This document shows positions 34,138-43,599 of a stretch of DNA of 64,000 nucleotides, in pieces. Numbering within the stretch: the stretch's first letter is position 1; each line of letters opens with the position of its first letter. The notes beneath the pieces were generated by a model. That model saw only the letters and a list, made by a program, of their open reading frames with translations, did not search any database and was not told the DNA's origin. Made by a program: the position numbers and the translations under genes. This DNA comes from Bacteroidota bacterium (GTDB lineage: Bacteria > Bacteroidota > Bacteroidia > Bacteroidales > Tannerellaceae), in contig JAEYVY010000001.1 of assembly GCA_023429375.1 (NCBI GenBank), forward strand, positions 1-64,000, given 5' to 3'.

Positions 34138-34674
34138 TTATTCTACGATTGTGTAGATATCCCTGTAGGCACGTCCTTGCTCATCATAGTCCAGTCCGTA
34201 GCCCACAATAAAGTCATTTGGAATTTCAATACCCACATAGTCCGGCTTCAGGTCGCATTTCAGCGCATCCGGTTTGAGTAGCATGGTAGCCAGCTTCACG
34301 TCGGCCGCACCTTCATTCTTCAGCTTTTCAATCACATACTTCATGGTTAAGCCTGAATCGACGATATCTTCCAGCAAAACAACCACACGCCCTTTGACAT
34401 CGCTGGTCAGCGGCATCACTTCGTTCACTTGGCCGGTTGTATTTGTACCCTGGTAAGAAGAGTAGCGGGCAAAGGCTAATTCGTAAGGTCCGTTCAGCTG
34501 CCTCATCAGCTCAGCTACGAACATAAAGGCTCCGTTTAATACCCCTACGAAAAGCGGATTTTTGCCTTCCATATCTTCCTTAATACGCGTAGCCATCTTC
34601 GCGATAGCCTCTTGAATTTCATTCTCGGGAATAAAGAGTTTGAACTCCTTGTCCCATAACCGGATATTGTCCAT
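34138..34674 (-). CDS. hpt: hypoxanthine phosphoribosyltransferase
   Basis: A 178-residue purine-salvage enzyme that makes IMP or GMP from hypoxanthine or guanine and PRPP. The PRPP-binding motif VVLLEDIVDSGLT is present. The frame is open to 34740, but a -7 box at 34702-34709 lies inside that extension and ATG 34674 gives the normal length, so the short start is chosen. It heads the hpt-adk-obgE-pgeF-B3/4 cluster. Confidence 0.95.
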   Translation of the reverse strand: MDNIRLWDKEFKLFIPENEIQEAIAKMATRIKEDMEGKNPLFVGVLNGAFMFVAELMRQLNGPYELAFARYSSYQGTNTTGQVNEVMPLTSDVKGRVVVLLEDIVDSGLTMKYVIEKLKNEGAADVKLATMLLKPDALKCDLKPDYVGIEIPNDFIVGYGLDYDEQGRAYRDIYTIVE

Positions 34675-34701
34675 CTGTTTATATGAAAAATAATGAAGCG
34701 G

Positions 34702-34709
34702 CAAAGTTA
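34702..34709 (-). promoter_or_regulatory. -7 box of the hpt-adk cluster
   Basis: Minus strand TAACTTTG (TAnnTTTG), 27 bp before ATG 34674. Confidence 0.6.
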
Positions 34710-34749
34710 CGCTTTTTTGACGATATATGCTATCGCGCACCTTGTTTTT

Positions 34750-35568
34750 CTATTTTACCGGGATGTATCCCACCTCTTTGACCGTAGCCTGTCCTTTGTC
34801 CGAGAGCACATAATCGATAAAGGGTTTCACTTGGTTTTCCGATTTCACCTCGTAATAGTAGTAGAGGGGGCGGACAATGGGGTAGGAGCCGTTGAAGGAA
34901 TTAGCCAGGGTAGGCTCTACGATGGTCTTTCCGCCGTCGTATGATACGCTGAGGGCTTTAACCTCCTTGTTCAGGTAGGCGAGGCCCACATAGCCGATGG
35001 CCCCTTTCGTCTGGGCCACGCTCTGTATTACCGCACCTGTAGCCGGCATGCTCAGAATTGCGTTCATGTAGTTCTTGTTCTTCAGAACGTTTTCTTTAAA
35101 GAACTCGTAAGTGCCCGATGAGGTCTCACGTGAATAGGCAACGATCTTCAGGTTCGGACCGCCTACATCCTTCCAGTTTCTGATTTTCCCTCTGAAGATG
35201 GCTTCCAGCTGTTCACGGGTAAGGTATTTCACCGGATTCGACGGATGCACCACCACGGCCAGGGCATCGTAACCGATCACCACCTCCTGAATCTCTTTCT
35301 TTACTTCCTGAAATTTCACCCGTTCGGCAAACTTAATCTTTCGTGAGCTCATGGCTATCTCTGTGGTTCCTTCGCGTAGGGCCGAGATGCCCACGCCCGA
35401 TCCGCCGCCTGTGATGGTAATCTTTGCGTCTTTATGGTTGTATAAGAAGTTTTCGGCTTGCTTTTGGGTAAGGGGCAGGCAGGTATCGCTGCCCTTAATT
35501 CGTTGGGCCACAGTTGGTGCAGTAGCCATCCCTGCTATCAATACAGCTAATAAAAGTATCTTCTTCAT
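34750..35568 (-). CDS. pstS: phosphate-binding periplasmic protein PstS
   Basis: A 272-residue substrate-binding protein of the phosphate ABC transporter. A signal peptide (about residues 1-21, ending TVAQ) sends it to the periplasm. Phosphate-binding-type segments are seen: TGGGSGVGISAL near residue 53 and SSGTYEFF near 155. The gene is about 9 kb from pstCAB. An 11-bp-period repeat array lies directly upstream (35571-35643). Confidence 0.93.
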   Translation of the reverse strand: MKKILLLAVLIAGMATAPTVAQRIKGSDTCLPLTQKQAENFLYNHKDAKITITGGGSGVGISALREGTTEIAMSSRKIKFAERVKFQEVKKEIQEVVIGYDALAVVVHPSNPVKYLTREQLEAIFRGKIRNWKDVGGPNLKIVAYSRETSSGTYEFFKENVLKNKNYMNAILSMPATGAVIQSVAQTKGAIGYVGLAYLNKEVKALSVSYDGGKTIVEPTLANSFNGSYPIVRPLYYYYEVKSENQVKPFIDYVLSDKGQATVKEVGYIPVK

Positions 35569-35570
35569 CC

Positions 35571-35643
35571 TGTAAACAGTTTGTCATTAAACTGTTACAA
35601 ATGAAGTAAATCGATGTTTCAGTTGCGTGAAACAGATGTTACA
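35571..35643 (-). promoter_or_regulatory. Pho-box-like array at the pstS promoter
   Basis: On the minus strand, units start every 11 bp: TGTAACA (35643), TTTCACG (35632), TGAAACA (35621), TTTACTT (35610), TGTAACA (35599), AATGACA (35588), GTTTACA (35577). An imperfect -7 box TTCATTTG is at 35605-35598. Distances from the units to the box (27 and 16 bp) equal those at pstC. Confidence 0.75.
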
Positions 35644-35658
35644 ATACGGTGAATACCC

Positions 35659-36936
35659 TTAAAACTTGTATTGAAGGCGGATGGTCAGCACGTTGTCTTT
35701 TCTATCCTTTTCATAGCCTACCACGTTCGCACTCGTCTCGTTACGGTTCACTTCGTAATACGCTTGCAGGCGGATATGCTTGTTAAAGCGATACAGACCG
35801 CCGAATCCTACTGTGTGCTGTGCCAGATCGGTCGCGCTGGTCAGGCTTTCCGGTCGTCCCGTCTCATTGCCTTTCAGCTTGGTGTTCGGGTCGTAAGCAT
35901 CATACTTCAGTACGAATGAAAAGGGGCTGGTGCCGATATCCTGAATAAAATAGAAAAAATACCCTAAGAAAGGACGTGCGTATAGGGCATTCGCCTCGTC
36001 GTTTGTGGGTCGGGTACTGTAGTTCGGGCTTCTGCTGCTCGAGGCAATCCCCGGCTGCGTACCCCAAAGTCCTTCTGCCCGTAGCTCCGTCTTGCCCATC
36101 GACGAGTGGAAACTAAACTGGGCATCCACCCCGAAATACTCCCGCTTCATAAAGGTGCCCGTCCGCCCTTGGTCTATCGCCACAAAATGCCCTTCCTGCA
36201 TTTCATATGATGTAGAAGTCGGGTTAAACACACTCCCGTTGTAATACGAAGCGCCGAGTCCCCATTCCATATCCTGCCCGATTGCTTTCGAAGCACCCAG
36301 TCGTCCTATAAAATCCTTGCGGTTGTCCGTTTCCCGGTTGATGCTGTTACCCGCAAAAAGTCCCGCATCCAGCGTCAGGAAATGCAAGGACGATTCCTTG
36401 GGCATCCGCAGGGCGAGCATAGCGCCCAGATCGCGTTCGTCCGGAAAGAAATACTGAATCACGGTGGCCCGTTCGGGCGATTCCAGGTTCGATGTCGAGA
36501 AGGTCACCTCGTGACCGAAGGGACGGTTAAACACCCCCGCCATCAAGCGGTTCTGCCGTGTCCACGGATCCCGGATCCCGATGTAGATGTCGCGAAAGCT
36601 CACGCCCTTGTCGTTCACCTCAATCTGTATGGCTCCCGTGCCGAGTCCATCGTCGTAGGCAAACTTCATCCTACCGCGGCGAATCCCAATTCGGTTGAAA
36701 CCCTGTTCCGGGTCTTCGTTTTTATCACCCACCTTTAGGGAGGCGTCTTTTTGTCCGTACTGATATTGCCCTTGTATATAGGCCGAAACTTTAAACTTGC
36801 TCATGTCTTTCACGAGCAAGTCTAAAGTTTCTATTTGACCGGCGAGCGTATCCAAACGCTCTACCGGACTATCTATCTCTTGTGCAAAAGCGAAGGCAGG
36901 CCAGATCGCTAGTGCAGCCAAAAGCTTCATCTTCAT
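35659..36936 (-). CDS. OprO/OprP-type outer-membrane porin
   Basis: A 425-residue beta-barrel protein with a signal peptide (MKMKLLAALAIWPAFAFAQ), a short coiled coil (residues 25-50) that often trimerises porins, and alternating strands ending in a C-terminal Phe (RLQYKF). It resembles the porin O/P family, whose Pseudomonas members carry phosphate or polyphosphate. Its place directly before pstS supports phosphate uptake across the outer membrane. It begins 2 bp after the purL stop. Confidence 0.85.
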   Translation of the reverse strand: MKMKLLAALAIWPAFAFAQEIDSPVERLDTLAGQIETLDLLVKDMSKFKVSAYIQGQYQYGQKDASLKVGDKNEDPEQGFNRIGIRRGRMKFAYDDGLGTGAIQIEVNDKGVSFRDIYIGIRDPWTRQNRLMAGVFNRPFGHEVTFSTSNLESPERATVIQYFFPDERDLGAMLALRMPKESSLHFLTLDAGLFAGNSINRETDNRKDFIGRLGASKAIGQDMEWGLGASYYNGSVFNPTSTSYEMQEGHFVAIDQGRTGTFMKREYFGVDAQFSFHSSMGKTELRAEGLWGTQPGIASSSRSPNYSTRPTNDEANALYARPFLGYFFYFIQDIGTSPFSFVLKYDAYDPNTKLKGNETGRPESLTSATDLAQHTVGFGGLYRFNKHIRLQAYYEVNRNETSANVVGYEKDRKDNVLTIRLQYKF

Positions 36937-36938
36937 GA

Positions 36939-39900
36939 TTATTTCAGGTTGCTTTCAATCCACTTTCTTGCATTGACAAACATTTCCAGCCAAGGAGTTA
37001 CCTGATCCGAATCCCTTCTTTCTTCCGGGTAGTAGCCACATTGCCATGGGAAGATCGAACGTTCCGGGTGAGGCATCATCGCTAAGTGACGGCCGTCTTT
37101 CGAGCAGACACCGGCTACCGACCAAGGCGATCCGTTCGGATTGGCAGGATAACCGTCATAACTATATTTCGCAATCACATGATATTCCTTTTCGTCGTAA
37201 GGGAACGAGAATTTACCTTCTCCGTGTGCTACCCATACGCCCAGCTTCGTACCGCTCAGTGAGCCTAGCATCACCGAATTGTTCTTTGGAATTTCCAACC
37301 CTACGAAGTTCGATTCGAACTTGTGCGAGTCGTTGTGCACCATCTTGTGTTTCTTCTCGTGTTCCGGATAGAGCAGCTCCAGTTCGGCCATCAGCTGGCA
37401 ACCGTTACATACCCCGAGGCTCAATGTGTCCTTGCGGGCATAGAAGTTGTCGATAGCTTTCTTCGCCTTCTCATTATATAAGATACCGGCTGCCCATCCC
37501 TTGGCCGATCCCAATACGTCCGAGTTCGAGAATCCACCGCAGAATACGATGAAGTTCACGTCTTCCAGCGTTTCGCGTCCCGATGCCAAGTCGGTCAGAT
37601 GCACGTCTTTCACGTCAAATCCCGCCAGATACATGGTATACGCCATTTCGCGTTCGCCGTTCGTACCCTTGTCGCGCAGGATGGCCGCTTTGATACCGGT
37701 CGGTTCGCGACGGTCGGCCGAAGCGGCGTAAGCAGACAACTTACCGGTGAACGACTTGCTCAGCTTATATTCGATCGGCTGCATCTTATAGTTTTCGAAA
37801 CGGTTTCCGGCACATAGGCTACCGCTCTGTTTGATATCCAGCTTATAAGAAGACTGATACCATACATCACGCATATAGTCGATACCGAAATGATATTGTG
37901 CGTCGCCTTTTGATACGAGGATATGACGTTCGTCGGTTGGTTTGGCAATGATGGCAAAGCCCACACCTGCTTCTTCCAATAGTTTTTCGAACGCTTTCTT
38001 CTGTTTTGAAGCAACCTGTACGAGGATAGCCGGATTTTCGGCAAACAAAATCTTGATCAGATCCGTTTCCGCCAACTTGTCCAGGTTTACTTCCAATCCG
38101 CCTTCCATATTGGCAAAGCACATTTCCAACAGGGCTGTCAGCATACCACCGGCCGAGATATCGTGTCCGGCCAGGATCAGTCCCTTTTCGATGGCTTCCT
38201 GTACCGCGTTGAACGCATCGCGGAAATATTCCGGATCCTGTACGGTTGGCACCTCGTCGCCCAGCTTGTTCAAGGTCTGTGCAAAGGCCGAACCACCCAG
38301 CTTTAAGGTGTCGAACGAGAAGTCTATATAGTAAAGTACGCTTGCTTTTTCTTTTGAGAGGACAGGCGAAACGATTTTCTTCACGTCGCTCACTTCACCG
38401 CCGGCCGAGATAATCACCGTACCCGGAGCAAGCACTTTTTCGTCGCCGTACTTCTGTGTCATCGACAGCGAGTCCTTACCTGTCGGTATATTGATGCCCA
38501 GTGAGCAAGCAAAGTCAGAAGCTGCTTCCACCGCCTTGTATAGGCGAGCATCTTCCCCTTCGTTGCGGCAAGGCCACATCCAGTTTGCACTTAGCGAAAC
38601 GCTGTCCAGCTGTTCACGTAGCGGAGCAAATACGATATTGGTCAACGCTTCTGCAATAGCCATGACCGATCCCGCTGCCGGGTCGACGATAGCCACCTGC
38701 GGCGCATGGCCGATCGAGGTTGCGATACCCGCTTTACCGCGGTAGTCGAGTGCCACCGCACCCAAGTCGCTTAACGGCAATTGCAGTTCACCCTGACATT
38801 GCTGACGGGCAATCTTACCTGTTACCGAGCGGTCTACCTTGTTGGTCAACCAGTCCTTGCAGGCAACGGCTTCCAGCTGAAGCACGTTTTCCAGATAATG
38901 ATGCAGTTCCGATTCCTTATATTGTACCGGTGCGTATGTTTCAGTTATTGTTTTGTCGGTCATCACCGTTTTAGGCGGTTTACCGAACATATATTCTAGT
39001 TTGATGTCGATCGGGCGTGTGCCGTCTGCCTGTTCAAAAACGAACTGCATGTCGTTGGTCGTTTCGCCCACCACGTAGATAGGAGCACGTTCGCGTTCAG
39101 CGATTCGTCTTACCCGTTCCACTTCTTTTTCTTCCATCAGCAAGCCCATACGTTCCTGGCTTTCGTTGCCGATAATTTCTTTTGCCGATAGGGTTGGATC
39201 GCCCACCGGCAACTGGCTCATATCGATCTTACCGCCCGTTGCTTCTACCAGTTCAGACAAGCAGTTCAGGTGACCGCCTGCCCCGTGGTCGTGTATCGAT
39301 ACGATTGGGTTTTCGTCCGATTCTGCAATGGCACGGATAACGTTGGCCGCACGCTTTTGCATTTCCGGGTTGGCACGCTGTACGGCATTCAATTCGATAC
39401 CGCTGGTGTACTGTCCTGTGTTAACCGATGAAACGGCACCACCACCCATACCGATGCGGTAGTTATCACCACCCAGGAGCACCACCTTTTCGCCCGGCTT
39501 CGGTTCGCCCTTCAGCGCATCGCGCTTGTTGGCATAGCCTACACCACCGGCCAGCATGATTACCTTGTCGTACGCATATTTCTTGTTGTTCTCTTCATGT
39601 TCGAAGGTCAGCACCGAACCGCAGATCAGCGGTTGACCGAATTTGTTACCAAAGTCAGACGCCCCGTTAGAAGCCTTGATCAGGATTTGTTCAGGAGTCT
39701 GGTATAACCATTGACGCGGATCCATAATCTTTTCCCATTCGCGGGTACCTTCCGTACGCGGATAAGCAGTCATATAAACGGCCGTACCGGCAATCGGCAG
39801 AGATGCCTTACCACCGCCCAGGCGGTCGCGAATTTCACCCCCCGTACCTGTAGCAGCCCCGTTAAACGGTTCTACGGTAGTCGGGAAATTATGGGTCTCT

Positions 39901-40637
39901 GCTTTCAGCGAGATTACGGTATCGATATCTTTGATGGCGAAATAATCCGGTTTGTCGCCGCTCAGCGGAGCAAACTGTTCCACCCTTGGACCTTCGTTAA
40001 AGGCCACATTATCCTTGTAGGCCGATACCAGTCTGTTCGGGTTTTCCGCAGATGTTTTTTTGATTAAGTTAAAGAGGGAGCTTTCCTTTTCTTCGCCATC
40101 GATGATAAACTTACCGCCGAATATTTTGTGGCGGCAGTGTTCCGAGTTCACCTGTGCAAAGCCATATACTTCGCTATCGGTCAGTTTGCGGTTCAGCTTC
40201 ACGCTCACTTCTTCCAGGTAAGCCACTTCGTCGTCGCTCAGTGCCAGGCCTTCCTGTACATTATATGCAGCGATATCGTCGATTAAGAGGATAGGGTCGG
40301 GCTGTTTGTCGATGGTAAACAGGTTTTGATCCAGTCCGTTGTAGATGCGTTGCAACATCGGGTCGTGTTCCGCACTTCCCGAAGCCACCGGATAGTACTC
40401 TTCAATGCGGGTGATCCCTTTGAGTCCCATGTTCTGGGTGATTTCCACGGCGTTTGTGCTCCACGGCGTAATCATTTCACGGCGTGGTCCTACGAACCAT
40501 CCGTCTACGTTTTCCGATTGCACCGGGGTTGCTTCGCTGAACAACCAGACTAATTTTTGAGTATCCTCGGGCGAGAAGGGCTGAGCAGTTTCAACCGCCA
40601 GCAAGCTTTTAGTAGATGATCTGAAGAAAAGAATCAT
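36939..40637 (-). CDS. purL: phosphoribosylformylglycinamidine synthase, large single-chain form
   Basis: A 1232-residue enzyme for step four of purine synthesis (FGAR + Gln + ATP to FGAM). It is the fused type found in Proteobacteria and Bacteroidetes: N-terminal domain, two AIRS-like ATP-binding halves, and a C-terminal glutaminase with the nucleophile in GVCNGCQ and the His-Glu pair in PHPERS. Length is close to the roughly 1290-residue E. coli enzyme. The porin gene follows at 2 bp, so pstS and the porin may be read through from purL as well as from the Pho box. Confidence 0.97.
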   Translation of the reverse strand: MILFFRSSTKSLLAVETAQPFSPEDTQKLVWLFSEATPVQSENVDGWFVGPRREMITPWSTNAVEITQNMGLKGITRIEEYYPVASGSAEHDPMLQRIYNGLDQNLFTIDKQPDPILLIDDIAAYNVQEGLALSDDEVAYLEEVSVKLNRKLTDSEVYGFAQVNSEHCRHKIFGGKFIIDGEEKESSLFNLIKKTSAENPNRLVSAYKDNVAFNEGPRVEQFAPLSGDKPDYFAIKDIDTVISLKAETHNFPTTVEPFNGAATGTGGEIRDRLGGGKASLPIAGTAVYMTAYPRTEGTREWEKIMDPRQWLYQTPEQILIKASNGASDFGNKFGQPLICGSVLTFEHEENNKKYAYDKVIMLAGGVGYANKRDALKGEPKPGEKVVLLGGDNYRIGMGGGAVSSVNTGQYTSGIELNAVQRANPEMQKRAANVIRAIAESDENPIVSIHDHGAGGHLNCLSELVEATGGKIDMSQLPVGDPTLSAKEIIGNESQERMGLLMEEKEVERVRRIAERERAPIYVVGETTNDMQFVFEQADGTRPIDIKLEYMFGKPPKTVMTDKTITETYAPVQYKESELHHYLENVLQLEAVACKDWLTNKVDRSVTGKIARQQCQGELQLPLSDLGAVALDYRGKAGIATSIGHAPQVAIVDPAAGSVMAIAEALTNIVFAPLREQLDSVSLSANWMWPCRNEGEDARLYKAVEAASDFACSLGINIPTGKDSLSMTQKYGDEKVLAPGTVIISAGGEVSDVKKIVSPVLSKEKASVLYYIDFSFDTLKLGGSAFAQTLNKLGDEVPTVQDPEYFRDAFNAVQEAIEKGLILAGHDISAGGMLTALLEMCFANMEGGLEVNLDKLAETDLIKILFAENPAILVQVASKQKKAFEKLLEEAGVGFAIIAKPTDERHILVSKGDAQYHFGIDYMRDVWYQSSYKLDIKQSGSLCAGNRFENYKMQPIEYKLSKSFTGKLSAYAASADRREPTGIKAAILRDKGTNGEREMAYTMYLAGFDVKDVHLTDLASGRETLEDVNFIVFCGGFSNSDVLGSAKGWAAGILYNEKAKKAIDNFYARKDTLSLGVCNGCQLMAELELLYPEHEKKHKMVHNDSHKFESNFVGLEIPKNNSVMLGSLSGTKLGVWVAHGEGKFSFPYDEKEYHVIAKYSYDGYPANPNGSPWSVAGVCSKDGRHLAMMPHPERSIFPWQCGYYPEERRDSDQVTPWLEMFVNARKWIESNLK

Positions 40638-40680
40638 ATCGTCATTTTTTATTGTAATGTATAGAATACGATAGGTTCCG

Positions 40681-40688
40681 CAAAGATA
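40681..40688 (-). promoter_or_regulatory. -7 box of purL
   Basis: Minus strand TATCTTTG, 43 bp before the ATG. Confidence 0.55.
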
Positions 40689-40751
40689 GGCAATAATTCG
40701 TTTTGTATCCTAATGCCCGGCACAGATAATCGTCCTATCCGGGCATTCGTT

Positions 40752-41237
40752 TTAACGGGAGTAGCTAAGGCCGGTAAAGGTAGTGCTGTTATGGCTTTTT
40801 TTGTCGATGGCTTTTTTGATCAAGCAGTCTATCGAGTAGCGGCCGGGGCCGGTAATCCAGAGAAGAATAAAGACTACCAGGTAGAGAAATGCCAATTCGC
40901 GAACGGCAAACGGATCGGCGCCGTGAATCGCAAAGAAAGCAACCGCCATGGTGGTGATCATCGGAATCAGGGCCAGTCGGTAGAGGAGTCCGAATATAAA
41001 ACCTACCGGGCAGGCGAGTTCGGCAAAGAGAGCAAGGATCAACGAAGCCTGGCTTCCGATACCTAACGGATCGGGAAAGGATTGTGCTAAGTCATCAAAT
41101 TGCATCAACTTCTGCCAGCCGTGTGACATAAAGGCCACACCGATGGCCAGGCGTGCCAAAAACAAAATTCGGGAAGCCCGGTTGTCAAGCGTCCGCGAGC
41201 CGTACAGTATATTAGTGATGATCGCCATAACTCTCAA
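40752..41237 (-). CDS. DoxX family membrane protein
   Basis: A 161-residue protein with four hydrophobic segments and the DoxX motif RLAIGVAFMSHGWQKL. DoxX proteins are inner-membrane proteins linked to redox or oxidative-stress functions in some bacteria; no specific role can be assigned. It is a single-gene unit between purL and the polysaccharide locus; a one-mismatch -7 box (minus TAACTTTC, 41259-41252) lies 14 bp upstream. Confidence 0.85.
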   Translation of the reverse strand: MRVMAIITNILYGSRTLDNRASRILFLARLAIGVAFMSHGWQKLMQFDDLAQSFPDPLGIGSQASLILALFAELACPVGFIFGLLYRLALIPMITTMAVAFFAIHGADPFAVRELAFLYLVVFILLWITGPGRYSIDCLIKKAIDKKSHNSTTFTGLSYSR

Positions 41238-41667
41238 CGAATTTAAAGGTGGAAAGTTAAGAACTAAAAATTAATATCGCAAGATTTTATTTCTGAAGAT
41301 TTTTATTAATACTTGTTGAAATATTTTAAATATATTTACATATGTTTTTGTATTGAGCAGCATGAGTTTGCTTGACGCATTCATAATCAAAATGTTTGAA
41401 ACACGCATGGTGACTAAAAAGTCCCCCGATTAAGGTTAATCGTAATAAATTATTCAAAATTTTGAAACTTTGGCTATTAAAAAAATAAGTGTAGCTTTGT
41501 TTCACTAACAAAAACTCTGTTTAGGAATTAGGGTTTTAATAGGTTAACACTGTCAGGGTCATATTTTTTAGAACTTTATAATGGCCTGATCTCACAATAA
41601 ATCGAGTTAGTCGTCTGTGACTGACGAACTTTGTCATGCTTAATTTTTCACTTAATGTTAATGAATT
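41238..41667. other. gene-free region before the polysaccharide locus
   Basis: About 430 bp, AT-rich. No convincing gene, no UpxY-like gene and no long inverted repeats of the kind that flank invertible capsule promoters were seen. A one-mismatch -7 box, gaactttg, lies at 41626-41633, 34 bp before the dehydratase ATG. Confidence 0.6.
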
Positions 41668-43599
41668 ATGTCAAATTACCTTATCCGAATATTGTCGGTT
41701 AAGTATCTCAGCCGTTGGCTGATACTGTTAATCGACTTGTTCGTATCGACTTCTTCCAGTCTTTGTGCGTTTTTGTTGGCTTTCTTTATAATTAAGTTGC
41801 AAATTTCGTGGCATTTTATCTATTTCTTTGGGGCTTTCTCGGCTCTCAGCAGCTTAATCAGTATATACATCTTTAAGATCTATAAAGGCGTGATTCGCCA
41901 TTCGTCCTACACCGAAACCGGACGAATAGCCCTGGCCAGCATTCTCAAAATCGCCTTACTGGCACTGGCCTCACTCCTGGTCATGGATTTGGTCGAACCT
42001 CAGCTTATTTATGCTTCCCTCCTGTTCGACTTCCTCATTACCTTTTTTGCTCTCATCACCATCCGTACCATTATAATCGAGCTCTATCACCAGGTGATGG
42101 ATTCGATTGCAGCAAATAAAAAAAATCTGCTCATCTATTTAAATAATGAGTACAAGGATATTGCCTCACATACGCATGTGACCGATGTGATTGGCGACTA
42201 CCGGATGTGCGGTTACCTGCAGATGAATGCCAACGATCACTACCGCATCAACGGCTATAATGTCTATGTGGCTTCCTGCAAGACCTCTTTTGCCCATTTA
42301 ATCAAGAAATACCATATTTACGCCGTTTTGTTCCTCAATGATCAGGACTTGCGTCACGAACGCGATGGCTTGGTGCGCTATTGTGAATCTTTGCAGGTAA
42401 AGATGCTCTTCCTGCCTACCGTCAACGAAGTAGATAAGAAGAAAGGGATCCAGCGTACACCGGCCGAAGTAAAGGTCGAAGACCTGCTCAGCCGTGACGA
42501 AATCGTAATCAACCTGAACGAGATAAGCAATGACTTAGCCAACAAGGTGGTGATGGTTACCGGCGCTGCCGGCTCTATCGGTAGTGAACTTTGCCGTCAG
42601 CTTTGCAAATTCCCTATCAAGCATCTGGTCTTGTACGATTGTGCCGAGACCCCGATGCATAACCTGCATCTCGAATTATCCGAACACTACCCGAACATAC
42701 ACCATTCCGCTGTGATGGGCGATGTTCGCGACCAACTTCGCGTGAAAGCCATCTTCGAGCGTTATTACCCGCAGATTGTTTTCCATGCGGCAGCCTATAA
42801 GCATGTGCCCCTGATGGAAGAAAATCCTTGCGAAGCCATACATACCAACGTGTTCGGTACCAAGATTATAGCCGATGCCTCCATTAAATATAAAGCAGAA
42901 AAATTTGTGATGGTATCGACCGACAAGGCTGTGAACCCCACCAATGTCATGGGGGCTTCCAAGCGTCTGGCCGAAATGTATATACAAAGCCTCAACGGGG
43001 GCTTGAAGCGAGGAGAGATCAAAGGATCCACCCGTTTCATAACCACCCGTTTCGGCAATGTGTTGGGCAGCAATGGCTCCGTCATCCCCCTGTTCCGCGA
43101 ACAGATAGCCAAGGGCGGTCCCGTTACCGTTACCCACCCCGACATTATCCGTTACTTTATGACTATCCCCGAAGCTTGCCGCCTTGTGCTCGAAGCGGGC
43201 ACCATGGGCAAGGGAGGCGAAATATTCGTCTTCGATATGGGCGAGCAGGTCAAGATTGCCGACCTCGCCAAACGTATGATTTCCCTGGCCGGGTTTGAAC
43301 CCGAAAAAGATATCGAGATCGTCTATACCGGTCTGCGTCCCGGCGAAAAGCTATTCGAAGAATTGCTGAGCGACGAAGAGCATACCCTGCCTACGCCACA
43401 CGAAAAGATCCGTGTAGCCGGCGTACGCGAATTCAATTACAACGAGTTGCTTCCGGAGTTGGACGACCTGATACAACTGGCGCTCAAGGCCGAGACAATC
43501 CCAACGGTGCGGAAGATGAAAGCGATTGTGCCCGAATTCATCAGTAAAAATTCCGTGTACGAAAAATTAGACGAGGAACTACACTCAGCAGCTGTTTAA
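41668..43599 (+). CDS. membrane-bound UDP-sugar 4,6-dehydratase (PglF/CapD/FlaA1 type)
   Basis: A 643-residue enzyme with four N-terminal membrane segments (about 15-36, 48-70, 90-108 and 113-133), a Rossmann-like CoA-binding-type region, and a C-terminal SDR domain with NAD motif TGAAGSIG (298-305). The active site has VSTDKA and MGASK with Met in place of Tyr, as in PglF and FlaA1. These enzymes make UDP-2-acetamido-4-keto-2,6-dideoxyhexose from UDP-GlcNAc, a precursor of QuiNAc, FucNAc or bacillosamine. It is the first gene of the polysaccharide region; its stop overlaps the stop of the M15 gene on the other strand by 4 bp. Confidence 0.9.
   Translation: MSNYLIRILSVKYLSRWLILLIDLFVSTSSSLCAFLLAFFIIKLQISWHFIYFFGAFSALSSLISIYIFKIYKGVIRHSSYTETGRIALASILKIALLALASLLVMDLVEPQLIYASLLFDFLITFFALITIRTIIIELYHQVMDSIAANKKNLLIYLNNEYKDIASHTHVTDVIGDYRMCGYLQMNANDHYRINGYNVYVASCKTSFAHLIKKYHIYAVLFLNDQDLRHERDGLVRYCESLQVKMLFLPTVNEVDKKKGIQRTPAEVKVEDLLSRDEIVINLNEISNDLANKVVMVTGAAGSIGSELCRQLCKFPIKHLVLYDCAETPMHNLHLELSEHYPNIHHSAVMGDVRDQLRVKAIFERYYPQIVFHAAAYKHVPLMEENPCEAIHTNVFGTKIIADASIKYKAEKFVMVSTDKAVNPTNVMGASKRLAEMYIQSLNGGLKRGEIKGSTRFITTRFGNVLGSNGSVIPLFREQIAKGGPVTVTHPDIIRYFMTIPEACRLVLEAGTMGKGGEIFVFDMGEQVKIADLAKRMISLAGFEPEKDIEIVYTGLRPGEKLFEELLSDEEHTLPTPHEKIRVAGVREFNYNELLPELDDLIQLALKAETIPTVRKMKAIVPEFISKNSVYEKLDEELHSAAV

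Noticed and set aside
34675..34740. 22-codon N-terminal extension of hpt
   Set aside because: A -7 box lies inside it and the shorter form has the standard length.
40713..41066. 117-codon plus-strand frame opposite DoxX
   Set aside because: DoxX has family motifs and four membrane segments; the plus frame is low in hydrophobic residues and has no motif.
41326..41511. 61-codon minus-strand frame before the dehydratase
   Set aside because: No motif, poor start region, AT-rich non-coding surroundings.
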